A DNA stretch of 6,831 bases, taken from positions 1 to 6,831 of the forward strand of contig JAOZMQ010000163.1 of the NCBI GenBank assembly GCA_029934195.1. The letters are read 5' to 3'. The notes beneath the pieces are model-generated. The model saw nothing but the letters and a program-made list of their open reading frames with translations. It was not told the origin of the DNA and searched no databases. Shown here in pieces: positions 1 through 6,473 of this stretch (its first letter is position 1; each line of letters opens with the position of its first letter). A program made the translations under genes and the position numbers. This stretch comes from Candidatus Cloacimonadota bacterium. GTDB taxonomy: Bacteria > Cloacimonadota > Cloacimonadia > Cloacimonadales > JAOZMQ01.

Positions 1-323
1 CTCTTCATGGTTAAAAAATTCCTTTTCATTCAGATACTATATATGCTACACAGAAATTCAGAACTCCTGATCACATAGATTTTAGCATTACCCAGTTTAA
101 AAAAGAAAACTATGAGGTCTGGATTTCTAAAATTGGTGGTTTACAAAGAGTTCCTAATAATTATATTGTTACCTCTATAATCCCTCTCCCACCACTTGAA
201 GCCCAAAAACAAATAGTCGCTCACATCGAAAAAGAGCAAGAAATTGTAAATGCCAATAAAGAGTTAATCACAATTTTTGAGCAAAAAACAAAAGACAAAA
301 TCAGGGAAGTTTGGGAAGAATAA
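1..323 (+). pseudogene. C-terminal end of a type I restriction specificity (HsdS-like) protein, frame-disrupted
   Basis: The reading frame ending at the TAA at 321-323 is open back to 15. It encodes about 102 residues of a DNA-recognition subunit C-terminus. Visible features are WISKIGGLQRVPNNYIV, then IPLPPLEAQKQIV, which is the hallmark that ends a target-recognition domain and begins the conserved helix of HsdS-type proteins. A charged helix and the ending FEQKTKDKIREVWEE follow. A TAA at 12-14 closes this frame upstream, and the open stretch contains no ATG, GTG or TTG, so it cannot be a self-standing gene. Reading frame 2 before the A6 run (13-18) and frame 3 after it, with one A removed, gives a smooth join (SSWLKIPFHSD). 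This suggests a one-base insertion in the homopolymer. The gene body lies outside the window. It could equally be the specificity end of a fused methylase-specificity protein. The family call is fairly safe; whether it is a true pseudogene or a sequencing error cannot be told here. Confidence 0.72.
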
Positions 324-340
324 TGTAAATTTCCAAACTT
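307..340. other. Inverted repeat spanning the stop codon of the HsdS-like fragment
   Basis: AAGTTTGG (307-314) and CCAAACTT (333-340) are perfect reverse complements. They would form an 8-bp stem with an 18-base loop containing the TAA stop. The sequence after the stem is A-rich (ATAAAAAACT), not a T-tract, so it does not qualify as an intrinsic terminator on the + strand. It may stabilise a message end or be chance in AT-rich DNA. Confidence 0.3.
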
Positions 341-366
341 ATAAAAAACTTGTTGCCAATTCTTCA

Positions 367-396
367 GTGAAATATTAACTACAACATCAATATAAT
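367..396 (+). promoter_or_regulatory. Candidate sigma-70-like promoter ahead of the ABC transporter gene
   Basis: A perfect TATAAT lies at 391-396, with GTGAAA (4 of 6 matches to TTGACA) at 367-372, 18 bases upstream. The problem is position: a start about seven bases after the -10 would fall near 403, downstream of the GGAG at 399-402. The message would then lose its ribosome binding site. TATAAT is also frequent by chance at this base composition. The 86-base gap between the broken restriction gene and the next gene is where a promoter should be, so this is reported at low confidence. Confidence 0.22.
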
Positions 397-398
397 AT

Positions 399-402
399 GG
401 AG
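399..402 (+). promoter_or_regulatory. Ribosome binding site GGAG for the ABC transporter gene
   Basis: GGAG sits seven bases before the ATG at 410. No other in-frame start nearby has a comparable purine-rich site, so it fixes the start at 410. Confidence 0.7.
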
Positions 403-409
403 TTAATTT

Positions 410-3400
410 ATGCATAAAAAGGAATCACTTTTTCCTAATAAACAGTCTTTTTTGAAAAATAAAGAAGTTATTGAGATGGTCGCCAGTCTTTACATTATTC
501 TTTTAAGATCTGGTCTCAAAATTAATGCTAATGAAGTTGATATCCTATATACTCTTTTAGAAAATCTCTTTAAATTTGAATCAATTTCTTGGGAATCTTA
601 TATTAGAGAAATCAATCAGGATAATCTTAGTCTCAACAAAATTCTTTCTTATCTCAATAAACATTTAATAACTCTCGATAAACTTCGTGTTCTTTTGAGT
701 CTTATTGTTTTAGCAAATTCCGATAGTGCTTTTTCAGCCTCTGAAGTTACAAAAATTTTAGAGCTTGCAAAAAAGATGAATGTTGAGACAGAAGGATTTA
801 TGGCAATAATTGATGCAATCGAACATAATCGAACTAATCCAGCTTCAATAAAAGGTTTTAAATATTTTAATCATACTCATCGCTCGATTTTTAGAGATTA
901 CATAATTATTGGTAGAAGTCTTGATTCTGATGTTAGATTTAAGAATCCTTTAGTTTCAGATCATGAATTGCTTGTTTTATTAATTGATGAATTTGTTTTT
1001 GTTGGTACAAATAAAAATTGTGTTACTCAAATAAATGGTGTTGGTTTATTGAATAATCGCTTGTATATCATGCCCAAAAATAGTCAGCTTAAAATTAAAG
1101 AAACTTCTTTTTCTACAGAACATCTTCAAAGTTTATGTCACACTCAAGATTCTTATGATGTCATTGATTTTAAAAAAACAAACTATGATTTTCAATTAAT
1201 AAACAATAGAAATAGGTATAAGCTCACAGTTACATCTGGAGAAATCTACCAGAATAAAAAACTTGTTCCGCATAATAAGGAGATGTCTGTATATTATGAT
1301 GATTTGCTTCAGATAAAAGATTATACCCCATTTAACCTTGTAGATGTCATTCAGAGAAGGGCAGAAATTGGAGTGAGTAAAGAAGATTTAAAACCTAACA
1401 TTTTATTTATAAATTATGATAATGACTATTTCAATATGACACGCGGAGAGACATCAAAAACAATTGCAAATATTAAAAATGAAAATGACAATTATATTCT
1501 TTATCCACCTAAGCGGGGATGGATATTTTTCATCAATAATAAAAAAATTGAAACACCAACCCAAATTTATATTAATACTGACACTATAACAATCAATAAA
1601 CGAAATTTTCGCATTAACAATTTTCTTGATTTAGTAGAAATTCCTTTTGAAGTTGAACAAATTCAATTTATGGATATTCGACATATTTTCAAAGACAATA
1701 ACGTTGGTATTGATGGAGTTTCTTTTGAAGTAGGAAAAGGAGAACTATGTGCAATTCTTGGTCAAAGTGGTTGTGGTAAATCAACATTATTAAAATGTAT
1801 TGGAGCACAGATCATTCCTACTTATGGTGGTATGATTATTGATGGAAAAAATGTTTATAATAATATTTCATATTTTACGCAATATATCGGCTTTGTTCCT
1901 CAAGAAGATCTACTTTTTTCCAATTTGACTGTTTACGAAAACCTTCTTTATCGTGGACAATTGCAAATGCCAAAAATTTCTCGCGAGCATTTAAACCAAA
2001 AAATTAACAATATTCTAACTCAAACAAATTTGATAATGAGAAAATCTTCACTTGTCGGTGATGAAAAAAGAAATTTTCTTAGTGGTGGAGAACGAAAGCG
2101 TCTAAATATTGCTTTAGAACTTTTATTTGAGCCAACAATAATTATTTGTGATGAACCAACTTCCGGTTTGTCTTCCTCTGATTCTGAACAAATTATTGAC
2201 ATGCTAAAAGAACTTACATCAAGAGGTAAAATAGTCGTAATCACTATTCATCAACCGAACTCGGGAATTTTTGAAAAATTTGATAAAGTTCTCTTAATGG
2301 ATAACGGTGGAAAACAAATTTTCTTTGGAAAAACAGAAAAGGCATTCTCATATTTTGATCAAGAACTCAATCACATCACGATCAAAAAAAAAGAGATTCT
2401 AAAAAAATATAATCTTAAAATGCCCGAATATATGTATGATATTATTGAATATCCAGAATACAAAGAAAATGGAGATGTGTCTTATATTCAGGTAAACCAA
2501 AATATCAATATAAAAAGAAAATTTCCTGCTGATTATTGGCGAGATAAATTTAAACGGAAAATGCTTTTTGATCTCATGCAAATTAATCCACGAAAAGAAA
2601 AAAATACTGGAGTGTCAAACCTTAATGCTCGAAAGAAGCTCGATATCCAAGCTCATTTTGTACAATTAAAATCCTACTTTATGAGAAATTTATTTACTAA
2701 AATGCGTAATAAATCTAATATGTTTATTACTTTTGGGGAAGCTCCTCTTCTCGCTTTTTTAATTTCCTTTATTCTGCGATTAGCTCCTAACTCCGGTTCT
2801 TATTCATACTATAAAAACGTAAATATTAGTATTTATCTTTTTATGTCGGTTATTGTTTTCATTTTCTTGGGCTTATCAAGCGGGATTGAAGAAATTCTAT
2901 CAGAGCGGAAAAATATTCTTCGTGAAAAGATGCTGAACTTCAAAATGAGATATTATCTGATTACAAAAACTTTCACCTTATCTTTATTTGCATTTATTCA
3001 AGTTCTTCTTTATCACTTCGTTTGTAGTTTTATTTTGCAGATTAAAGGAGTCTTTCTACCATCTTTAATTTATTTTTTTACAGCATCTTTTGTAGGTTTT
3101 TCGTCTGGATTATTAGCATCATGTTTTATCCATAATTCCAAAGCTGTAATCAATATTCTACCAATAATTTTGATCCCTCAAATCATTTTTGGAGGAGCTA
3201 TTGTTCAATTTGAGAAAATGAATAAAGAGTTAACTATCAGTCAAACTAACCCAATTCCAGAAATTGTTCAGGTGATTCCATCAAGATGGTTGTTTGAAGG
3301 AATTTTTGTTGCTTACGCTAAAAAGAACAATTATGAGAAAGGATTAGCAATCTGTGAGAGAAAAAGATTGACATTGGGAGAGAATTACAGAAAAGGGAAA

Positions 3401-3691
3401 ATTAATAGTCAAAATTATAAAAGTAATTTGTATTTAATATATGATAAAAAGAAAGAGATTTCGATAAAATATCCTAAAAAGAAATATACAAATGAATTGA
3501 TTTCTTTATCTGTAGATATGATGGATGGAAAATTTTTGAATAAAGATAAGAATATTTTTCTCTCAAGTCATAAAATATTTTTTGGAAAAATTTTGAGTAC
3601 ATTTAGCTATAATTTAATCATAGTTTTTAGTTATCTTATTTTTATAAATTTTGCTACATATATAAAGTTGAAATTTTATTATAAAGAATAG
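410..3691 (+). CDS. TerB-like/FHA/ABCG-type ATP-binding cassette half-transporter with fused permease
   Basis: Inner-membrane ABC-2 type transporter with ATPase and permease in one chain in ABCG order. Substrate unknown; export or efflux is inferred from the family. Residues 1-140 are helical and TerB-like: LANSDSAFSASE around 101-112 resembles the A-x-x-D-G-x-F-S-x-x-E pattern, with a weaker copy near 34-55. Residues 160-232 form an FHA domain with GRS 168-170, S183, H185 and NG 209-210. Residues 255-410 are beta-rich with N-N-K-K turns, perhaps degenerate FHA-like folds. The ATPase (about 415-650) has Walker A GQSGCGKST 451-459, Q-loop Q498, signature LSGGE 557-561, Walker B ending at D581-E582, and switch H614 in IHQP. 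The D-loop reads SGLSSSDS instead of SGLDS. Helices fall near 772-790, 806-824, 850-875, 883-906, 911-932 and 1064-1086. SERKNILRE (831-839) is the conserved segment after helix 2. A lysine-rich loop of about 130 residues separates helices 5 and 6. It probably forms an operon with the lipoprotein gene ten bases downstream. Confidence 0.9.
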   Translation: MHKKESLFPNKQSFLKNKEVIEMVASLYIILLRSGLKINANEVDILYTLLENLFKFESISWESYIREINQDNLSLNKILSYLNKHLITLDKLRVLLSLIVLANSDSAFSASEVTKILELAKKMNVETEGFMAIIDAIEHNRTNPASIKGFKYFNHTHRSIFRDYIIIGRSLDSDVRFKNPLVSDHELLVLLIDEFVFVGTNKNCVTQINGVGLLNNRLYIMPKNSQLKIKETSFSTEHLQSLCHTQDSYDVIDFKKTNYDFQLINNRNRYKLTVTSGEIYQNKKLVPHNKEMSVYYDDLLQIKDYTPFNLVDVIQRRAEIGVSKEDLKPNILFINYDNDYFNMTRGETSKTIANIKNENDNYILYPPKRGWIFFINNKKIETPTQIYINTDTITINKRNFRINNFLDLVEIPFEVEQIQFMDIRHIFKDNNVGIDGVSFEVGKGELCAILGQSGCGKSTLLKCIGAQIIPTYGGMIIDGKNVYNNISYFTQYIGFVPQEDLLFSNLTVYENLLYRGQLQMPKISREHLNQKINNILTQTNLIMRKSSLVGDEKRNFLSGGERKRLNIALELLFEPTIIICDEPTSGLSSSDSEQIIDMLKELTSRGKIVVITIHQPNSGIFEKFDKVLLMDNGGKQIFFGKTEKAFSYFDQELNHITIKKKEILKKYNLKMPEYMYDIIEYPEYKENGDVSYIQVNQNINIKRKFPADYWRDKFKRKMLFDLMQINPRKEKNTGVSNLNARKKLDIQAHFVQLKSYFMRNLFTKMRNKSNMFITFGEAPLLAFLISFILRLAPNSGSYSYYKNVNISIYLFMSVIVFIFLGLSSGIEEILSERKNILREKMLNFKMRYYLITKTFTLSLFAFIQVLLYHFVCSFILQIKGVFLPSLIYFFTASFVGFSSGLLASCFIHNSKAVINILPIILIPQIIFGGAIVQFEKMNKELTISQTNPIPEIVQVIPSRWLFEGIFVAYAKKNNYEKGLAICERKRLTLGENYRKGKINSQNYKSNLYLIYDKKKEISIKYPKKKYTNELISLSVDMMDGKFLNKDKNIFLSSHKIFFGKILSTFSYNLIIVFSYLIFINFATYIKLKFYYKE

Positions 3692-3696
3692 GGAGG
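3692..3696 (+). promoter_or_regulatory. Strong ribosome binding site GGAGG for the lipoprotein gene
   Basis: GGAGG begins immediately after the TAG stop of the transporter and lies five bases before the ATG at 3702. This is the best Shine-Dalgarno in the window and implies efficient translation of the second gene from a shared message. Confidence 0.75.
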
Positions 3697-3701
3697 AAAA
3701 G

Positions 3702-4487
3702 ATGTTTAGAAAATTAATGATACTCTTTGTTGTGGTTATCATGCTATTTGGTTGTACACCAAAAACAGAAAAAAAAGTAGAAGAAAAAACTACTGAAGTT
3801 GAATTCTATAATGCACCATTACCAAATTTTTCGGAGATGTTCTCAAACCTTGATTATCTCGATACTGTAGATTACGATCAAGCTGTCCCAGAAAAATTTG
3901 AAAATTCAAAGAATGATGTATTTAAGGCTTCATTTTTTGTTGGTTCTTTAACAGCAGATGCTCTTCTTGCCACAAAAAGCAGGAATAAAACAAAACTAAG
4001 TAATATTGCCAAAACGATGATTGATTATTCTAAGTTTATCGGAATCAGTAAAGATATTTTAAAAATGGCTGATGAACTAAATGTGCTTATTGCGGATGAT
4101 AAATGGGAAGAACTTGAAGGAGTTTTGGAGAATTATAAAACTCAAGTTGAAATCTCTCTTTATACCTCCGAAGAATACGATATCTTTACATTATTACAAC
4201 TCGGTGGTTGGAATGAAGGTCTCAACAGAATTTGCTTTTTGTTAAAAGATAATTATAATCATGAAAAAAGTTCTTTTATTGATCAAAAAGGAATCTTGAA
4301 TCAACTTATAATTAATATGGGTAAAATTCAGAATACAAGTATTAAGAATGAAAAATACTACGGAATTGCTGTAAAAAATTTGACTGAAATCAAAAGTATA
4401 ATTTATTCATCAAAAGATAGAACTTATACCATTGAACAAATTAAAGAAATTTTTAGGCTGACTGAATTGATAAAGAGTGCTTATTAA
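3702..4487 (+). CDS. Envelope lipoprotein of unknown function, partner of the FHA-ABC transporter
   Basis: A 261-residue protein starts with a lipoprotein signal peptide: basic MFRK, a hydrophobic core at 5-16, then lipobox L15-F16-G17-C18. Signal peptidase II would leave an acylated Cys18. Thr at +2, not Asp, is compatible with outer-membrane sorting under the E. coli rule, which may not hold in this lineage. Residues 19-35 are a charged K/E/T linker. The rest is predicted mainly helical, without cysteine pairs or a catalytic motif I can name. The segment LLQLGGWNEGLNRICFLLKDNY (about 164-185) and the preceding helices remind me of an uncharacterised exported helical family with a conserved LGGW-x-x-G-L core; that is recollection, not a search result. 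The gene starts ten bases after the transporter gene and is followed by a terminator, so it is probably co-transcribed and may act with the transporter in the envelope. No function is assigned. Confidence 0.85.
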   Translation: MFRKLMILFVVVIMLFGCTPKTEKKVEEKTTEVEFYNAPLPNFSEMFSNLDYLDTVDYDQAVPEKFENSKNDVFKASFFVGSLTADALLATKSRNKTKLSNIAKTMIDYSKFIGISKDILKMADELNVLIADDKWEELEGVLENYKTQVEISLYTSEEYDIFTLLQLGGWNEGLNRICFLLKDNYNHEKSSFIDQKGILNQLIINMGKIQNTSIKNEKYYGIAVKNLTEIKSIIYSSKDRTYTIEQIKEIFRLTELIKSAY

Positions 4488-4509
4488 TTAGTCATTTTGT
4501 CTTTTTTTT

Positions 4510-4541
4510 AAAAGCGAGAATTTATTTTCTCGCTTTTTGTT
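4510..4541 (+). terminator. Intrinsic terminator of the ABC transporter-lipoprotein operon
   Basis: An 11-bp perfect stem pairs 4510-4520 (AAAAGCGAGAA) with 4527-4537 (TTCTCGCTTTT) around a TTTATT loop. A T-rich tail follows (TTTTTGTTTA, overlapping the stem end). It lies 22 bases after the lipoprotein stop. The sequence upstream of the stem is T-rich, not A-rich, so it should work on the + strand only. Confidence 0.85.
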
Positions 4542-4547
4542 TATAAT
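4542..4547 (+). promoter_or_regulatory. Candidate -10 element for the SDR-FKBP operon
   Basis: A perfect TATAAT lies just after the terminator. It is placed for a transcript starting near 4554 with a leader of about 50 bases carrying the AAGGAGAA site. No recognisable -35 is found 16-18 bases upstream, where the terminator stem sits, and the TG of an extended -10 is one base out of register. A new promoter is needed between the terminator and 4604, which is the main support. Confidence 0.3.
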
Positions 4548-4592
4548 GATTTTTTATACAAAACGGATCTTTTCAGCTTTATATTTGAGAAA

Positions 4593-4600
4593 AAGGAGAA
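4593..4600 (+). promoter_or_regulatory. Ribosome binding site AAGGAGAA for the SDR gene
   Basis: AAGGAGAA lies three bases before the ATG at 4604, with its GGAG core five bases from the start codon. It supports that start, which also places the Rossmann beta-strand at residue 2, as expected for this family. Confidence 0.7.
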
Positions 4601-4603
4601 ATA

Positions 4604-5611
4604 ATGAAAATTCTAATAATTGGAGGAACTGTCTTTTTGGGGAGACATCTTACCGATATTGCTTTGAACCATGGTCATGATTTGACACATTTTAATAGGG
4701 GGAATAATATTCTCGATTTTTCCCCAGAAGTAACTACAATTAAAGGTGATAGAGATGGAGACCTTCATTTATTGAAAAATCAAAAATGGGATGCTGTAAT
4801 TGATACTTGTGGATATTATCCAAGAGTGGTGAAAGATGCAATCGAACAATTAAAAAACAGCACTGACAATTATACATTCATTTCTACAATGTCTGTTTAT
4901 CAAGATTATTCAACAATTGGAATTGATGAAAATTATCCAGTAGGGAAAATAGAAGATGAAGCAAGTGAAGAAGTTACCGGTTCAACTTATGGTCCACTAA
5001 AAGCACTTTGTGAAAAAACTATTTTAGATACAATTCCAGAAAAAGCTTTAATCATACGCCCTGGACTCATTGTGGGTCCAAATGACCAATCCGATCGTTT
5101 TAGTTATTGGACTTTTAAAGTTTCTCTCGGAGGACAAATTCTTGCTCCCGGAAATCCAGAAGCAAAAGTCCAATTTATTGATGTTCGTGATTTATCAGAA
5201 TGGATAATTAATTTGATTGAAAATAAACAAACCGGTATTTTCAATGCAACAGGACCAGAAAAACCTCTAACTATGCAGGATTTTTTATTTGAATGCAAAA
5301 AAGTTAGTGGAAGTAAGGCTGAATTTCTTTGGGTTGATGATGAGACTTTGATGGAATTTGATGTTGCACCTTATTCAGAACTTCCGCTTTGGGTTCCAGT
5401 AATTGAAGAAAGTCAAGGTTTTTCAGAATTGAGTATTAAAAAAGCTTTGAGCAATAATCTTAAATTTCGCCCTCTCAAAGAAACTATCCTTGATACTCTG
5501 AATTGGTTTAATTTGCGTCCGTACGATTATGAGATTTCAGCAGGTATTGATCCTGAATTGGAGAAAGAAATTATGGAATATTTTATTGCAAAAGTAAATA
5601 TAAAAAAATAA
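4604..5611 (+). CDS. NAD(P)-dependent epimerase/dehydratase-family protein (atypical extended SDR)
   Basis: A cytoplasmic 335-residue Rossmann-fold protein. The N-terminal strand KILIIGGTVFLGRHL (2-16) carries GGTxFLG (7-13), a variant of the GxxGxxG dinucleotide-binding motif typical of an atypical extended SDR subgroup. NRG (31-33), at the end of the second strand, is where cofactor preference is set. The catalytic Y-x-x-x-K is Y129-GPL-K133, and the serine-rich strand ISTMSVY (93-99) supplies the likely catalytic Ser/Thr. RPGLIVGPND (152-161) and FIDVRDLSEWI (191-201) are conserved family segments on the substrate side. The length is normal for extended SDRs and the active site looks intact, so an enzyme (epimerase, dehydratase or reductase) is likelier than a binding-only relative such as the plant CSP41 RNA-binding proteins, which share this GGTxFLG type. 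Substrate unknown. It is probably co-transcribed with the FKBP gene, which starts 15 bases downstream. Confidence 0.87.
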   Translation: MKILIIGGTVFLGRHLTDIALNHGHDLTHFNRGNNILDFSPEVTTIKGDRDGDLHLLKNQKWDAVIDTCGYYPRVVKDAIEQLKNSTDNYTFISTMSVYQDYSTIGIDENYPVGKIEDEASEEVTGSTYGPLKALCEKTILDTIPEKALIIRPGLIVGPNDQSDRFSYWTFKVSLGGQILAPGNPEAKVQFIDVRDLSEWIINLIENKQTGIFNATGPEKPLTMQDFLFECKKVSGSKAEFLWVDDETLMEFDVAPYSELPLWVPVIEESQGFSELSIKKALSNNLKFRPLKETILDTLNWFNLRPYDYEISAGIDPELEKEIMEYFIAKVNIKK

Positions 5612-5616
5612 AAAAT

Positions 5617-5620
5617 GGAG
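5617..5620 (+). promoter_or_regulatory. Ribosome binding site that decides the FKBP start
   Basis: GGAG at 5617-5620 lies six bases before the ATG at 5627. It overlaps the in-frame upstream ATG at 5615, which has only A/T-rich sequence and no Shine-Dalgarno before it. This places the true start at 5627. Confidence 0.75.
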
Positions 5621-5626
5621 AAATTT

Positions 5627-6439
5627 ATGAAAAAGAAATTTACATTAATGATATTGATACTCGCTCTTTTTTTGAGTTCAATTTCATTTATTTATGCACA
5701 AAAAGGAGAAAAGATGTATAAGGATTATTCAAAAACAAATTCCGGATTAAAGTATCTTATTACACAAAAAGGTGCTGGAGAAAATCCAGTTGTTGGTTCA
5801 AAAGTAAAAGTGCATTATACCGGGAAACTGGAAGATGGTACACAATTTGACAGTTCTTATGATCGCGGAGAACCAATAGAATTTGAATTAGGTACCGGTA
5901 GAGTAATTAAAGGTTGGGACGAAGGTATTGCTCTTCTTAATAAAGGAGCAAAAGCAACTTTTGTTATTCCACCTGAACTTGGCTATGGAAGTAGAGCAAC
6001 CGGTCCAATTCCAGCAAATTCAGTACTTATTTTTGATGTGGAATTGGTTGATTTTTCTGCCGCTTTAAAAATTGAACCATATAAAACAGAAGGGAAAAAA
6101 ATAGAAACAACAATGTCTGGTTTAAAATATGTTGTTGTTGAAAAAGGAAGAGGTGAAAAAGCCAAAAAAGGTGATCTTGTTTCTGTTCATTATTCAGGTT
6201 ACTTAAAAGATGGAAGTAGTTTTGATTCTTCTGTAAAAAGAAATAAACCTTTCCAATTTTCTGTTGGACGTGGAAGTGTAATAAAAGGATGGGATGAAGG
6301 ACTTCAATTAATGCATGTTGGAGATAAAATCAGATTTATTATTCCTTATAATCTTGCGTATGGAGAAGCAGGGCGTCCTCCAATTATTCCGGAAAAAGCT
6401 GAATTAACATTCGACATTGAATTATTGGAAATTAAGTAG
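5627..6439 (+). CDS. Exported peptidyl-prolyl cis-trans isomerase with two tandem FKBP domains
   Basis: From ATG 5627 the protein has 270 residues; an upstream in-frame ATG at 5615 would add only MEKF. The N-terminus is a classic signal peptide: MKKK, hydrophobic core 5-22, and probable cleavage after IYA (A24/Q25), placing it in the periplasm. Two FKBP domains follow, each introduced by a SGLKY segment (39-43 and 164-168). Domain 1 (about 54-143) keeps the FKBP12-type pocket residues Y64, F74, D75, F86, V93-I94, W97, Y120 and F136. Domain 2 (about 179-270) keeps Y189, F199, D200, F211, V218-I219, W222, Y245 and F262. Both should therefore catalyse proline isomerisation during folding of exported proteins. 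There is no FKBP_N dimerisation domain as in FkpA or Mip; the second catalytic domain takes the place of a partner subunit. It follows the SDR gene by 15 bases and is followed by a terminator. Confidence 0.92.
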   Translation: MKKKFTLMILILALFLSSISFIYAQKGEKMYKDYSKTNSGLKYLITQKGAGENPVVGSKVKVHYTGKLEDGTQFDSSYDRGEPIEFELGTGRVIKGWDEGIALLNKGAKATFVIPPELGYGSRATGPIPANSVLIFDVELVDFSAALKIEPYKTEGKKIETTMSGLKYVVVEKGRGEKAKKGDLVSVHYSGYLKDGSSFDSSVKRNKPFQFSVGRGSVIKGWDEGLQLMHVGDKIRFIIPYNLAYGEAGRPPIIPEKAELTFDIELLEIK

Positions 6440-6449
6440 TTATACTGAC

Positions 6450-6470
6450 GGGAAATGGCTTTCCCTTTTT
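6450..6470 (+). terminator. Intrinsic terminator of the SDR-FKBP operon
   Basis: A GGGAAA (6450-6455) / TTTCCC (6460-6465) stem with a TGGC loop is followed directly by TTTTT (6466-6470). It lies eleven bases after the FKBP stop. The stem is short but carries three G-C pairs at its base, so it is a reasonable, moderately strong terminator. Confidence 0.75.
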
Positions 6471-6473
6471 GTC

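Noticed and set aside
353..381. TTGCCA (353-358) as a -35 for the transporter gene
   Set aside because: No acceptable -10 occurs 16-18 bases downstream; the perfect TATAAT at 391 is 32 bases away.
221..415. Reverse-strand open frame of 64 codons across the restriction gene end and the transporter leader
   Set aside because: It is antisense to a frame with clear HsdS-like similarity, has no ribosome binding site and its product resembles nothing; it is a shadow.
397..417. Mini-ORF ATG GAG TTA ATT TAT GCA TAA overlapping the transporter start, as a possible leader peptide
   Set aside because: It has no ribosome binding site of its own and its second codon is the Shine-Dalgarno of the real gene; the overlap follows from the ATGGAG motif.
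2020..2581. Two reverse-strand open frames (2020-2244, 2399-2581) inside the transporter gene
   Set aside because: Both are antisense to conserved ATPase and linker sequence, without their own start signals; chance frames in AT-rich DNA.
4510..4541. Bidirectional action of the 4510-4541 terminator
   Set aside because: The + strand upstream of the stem is T-rich, so the reverse transcript would end in A residues, not the U-tract needed.
5615..5626. ATG at 5615 as the start of the FKBP protein
   Set aside because: No Shine-Dalgarno precedes it, its own bases form the GGAG for ATG 5627, and starting at 5627 gives a normal MKKK signal peptide.
5104..6165. Reverse-strand open frames within the SDR and FKBP genes (5104-5298, 5983-6165)
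   Set aside because: Antisense to conserved motifs of well-recognised enzymes; no independent evidence of coding.
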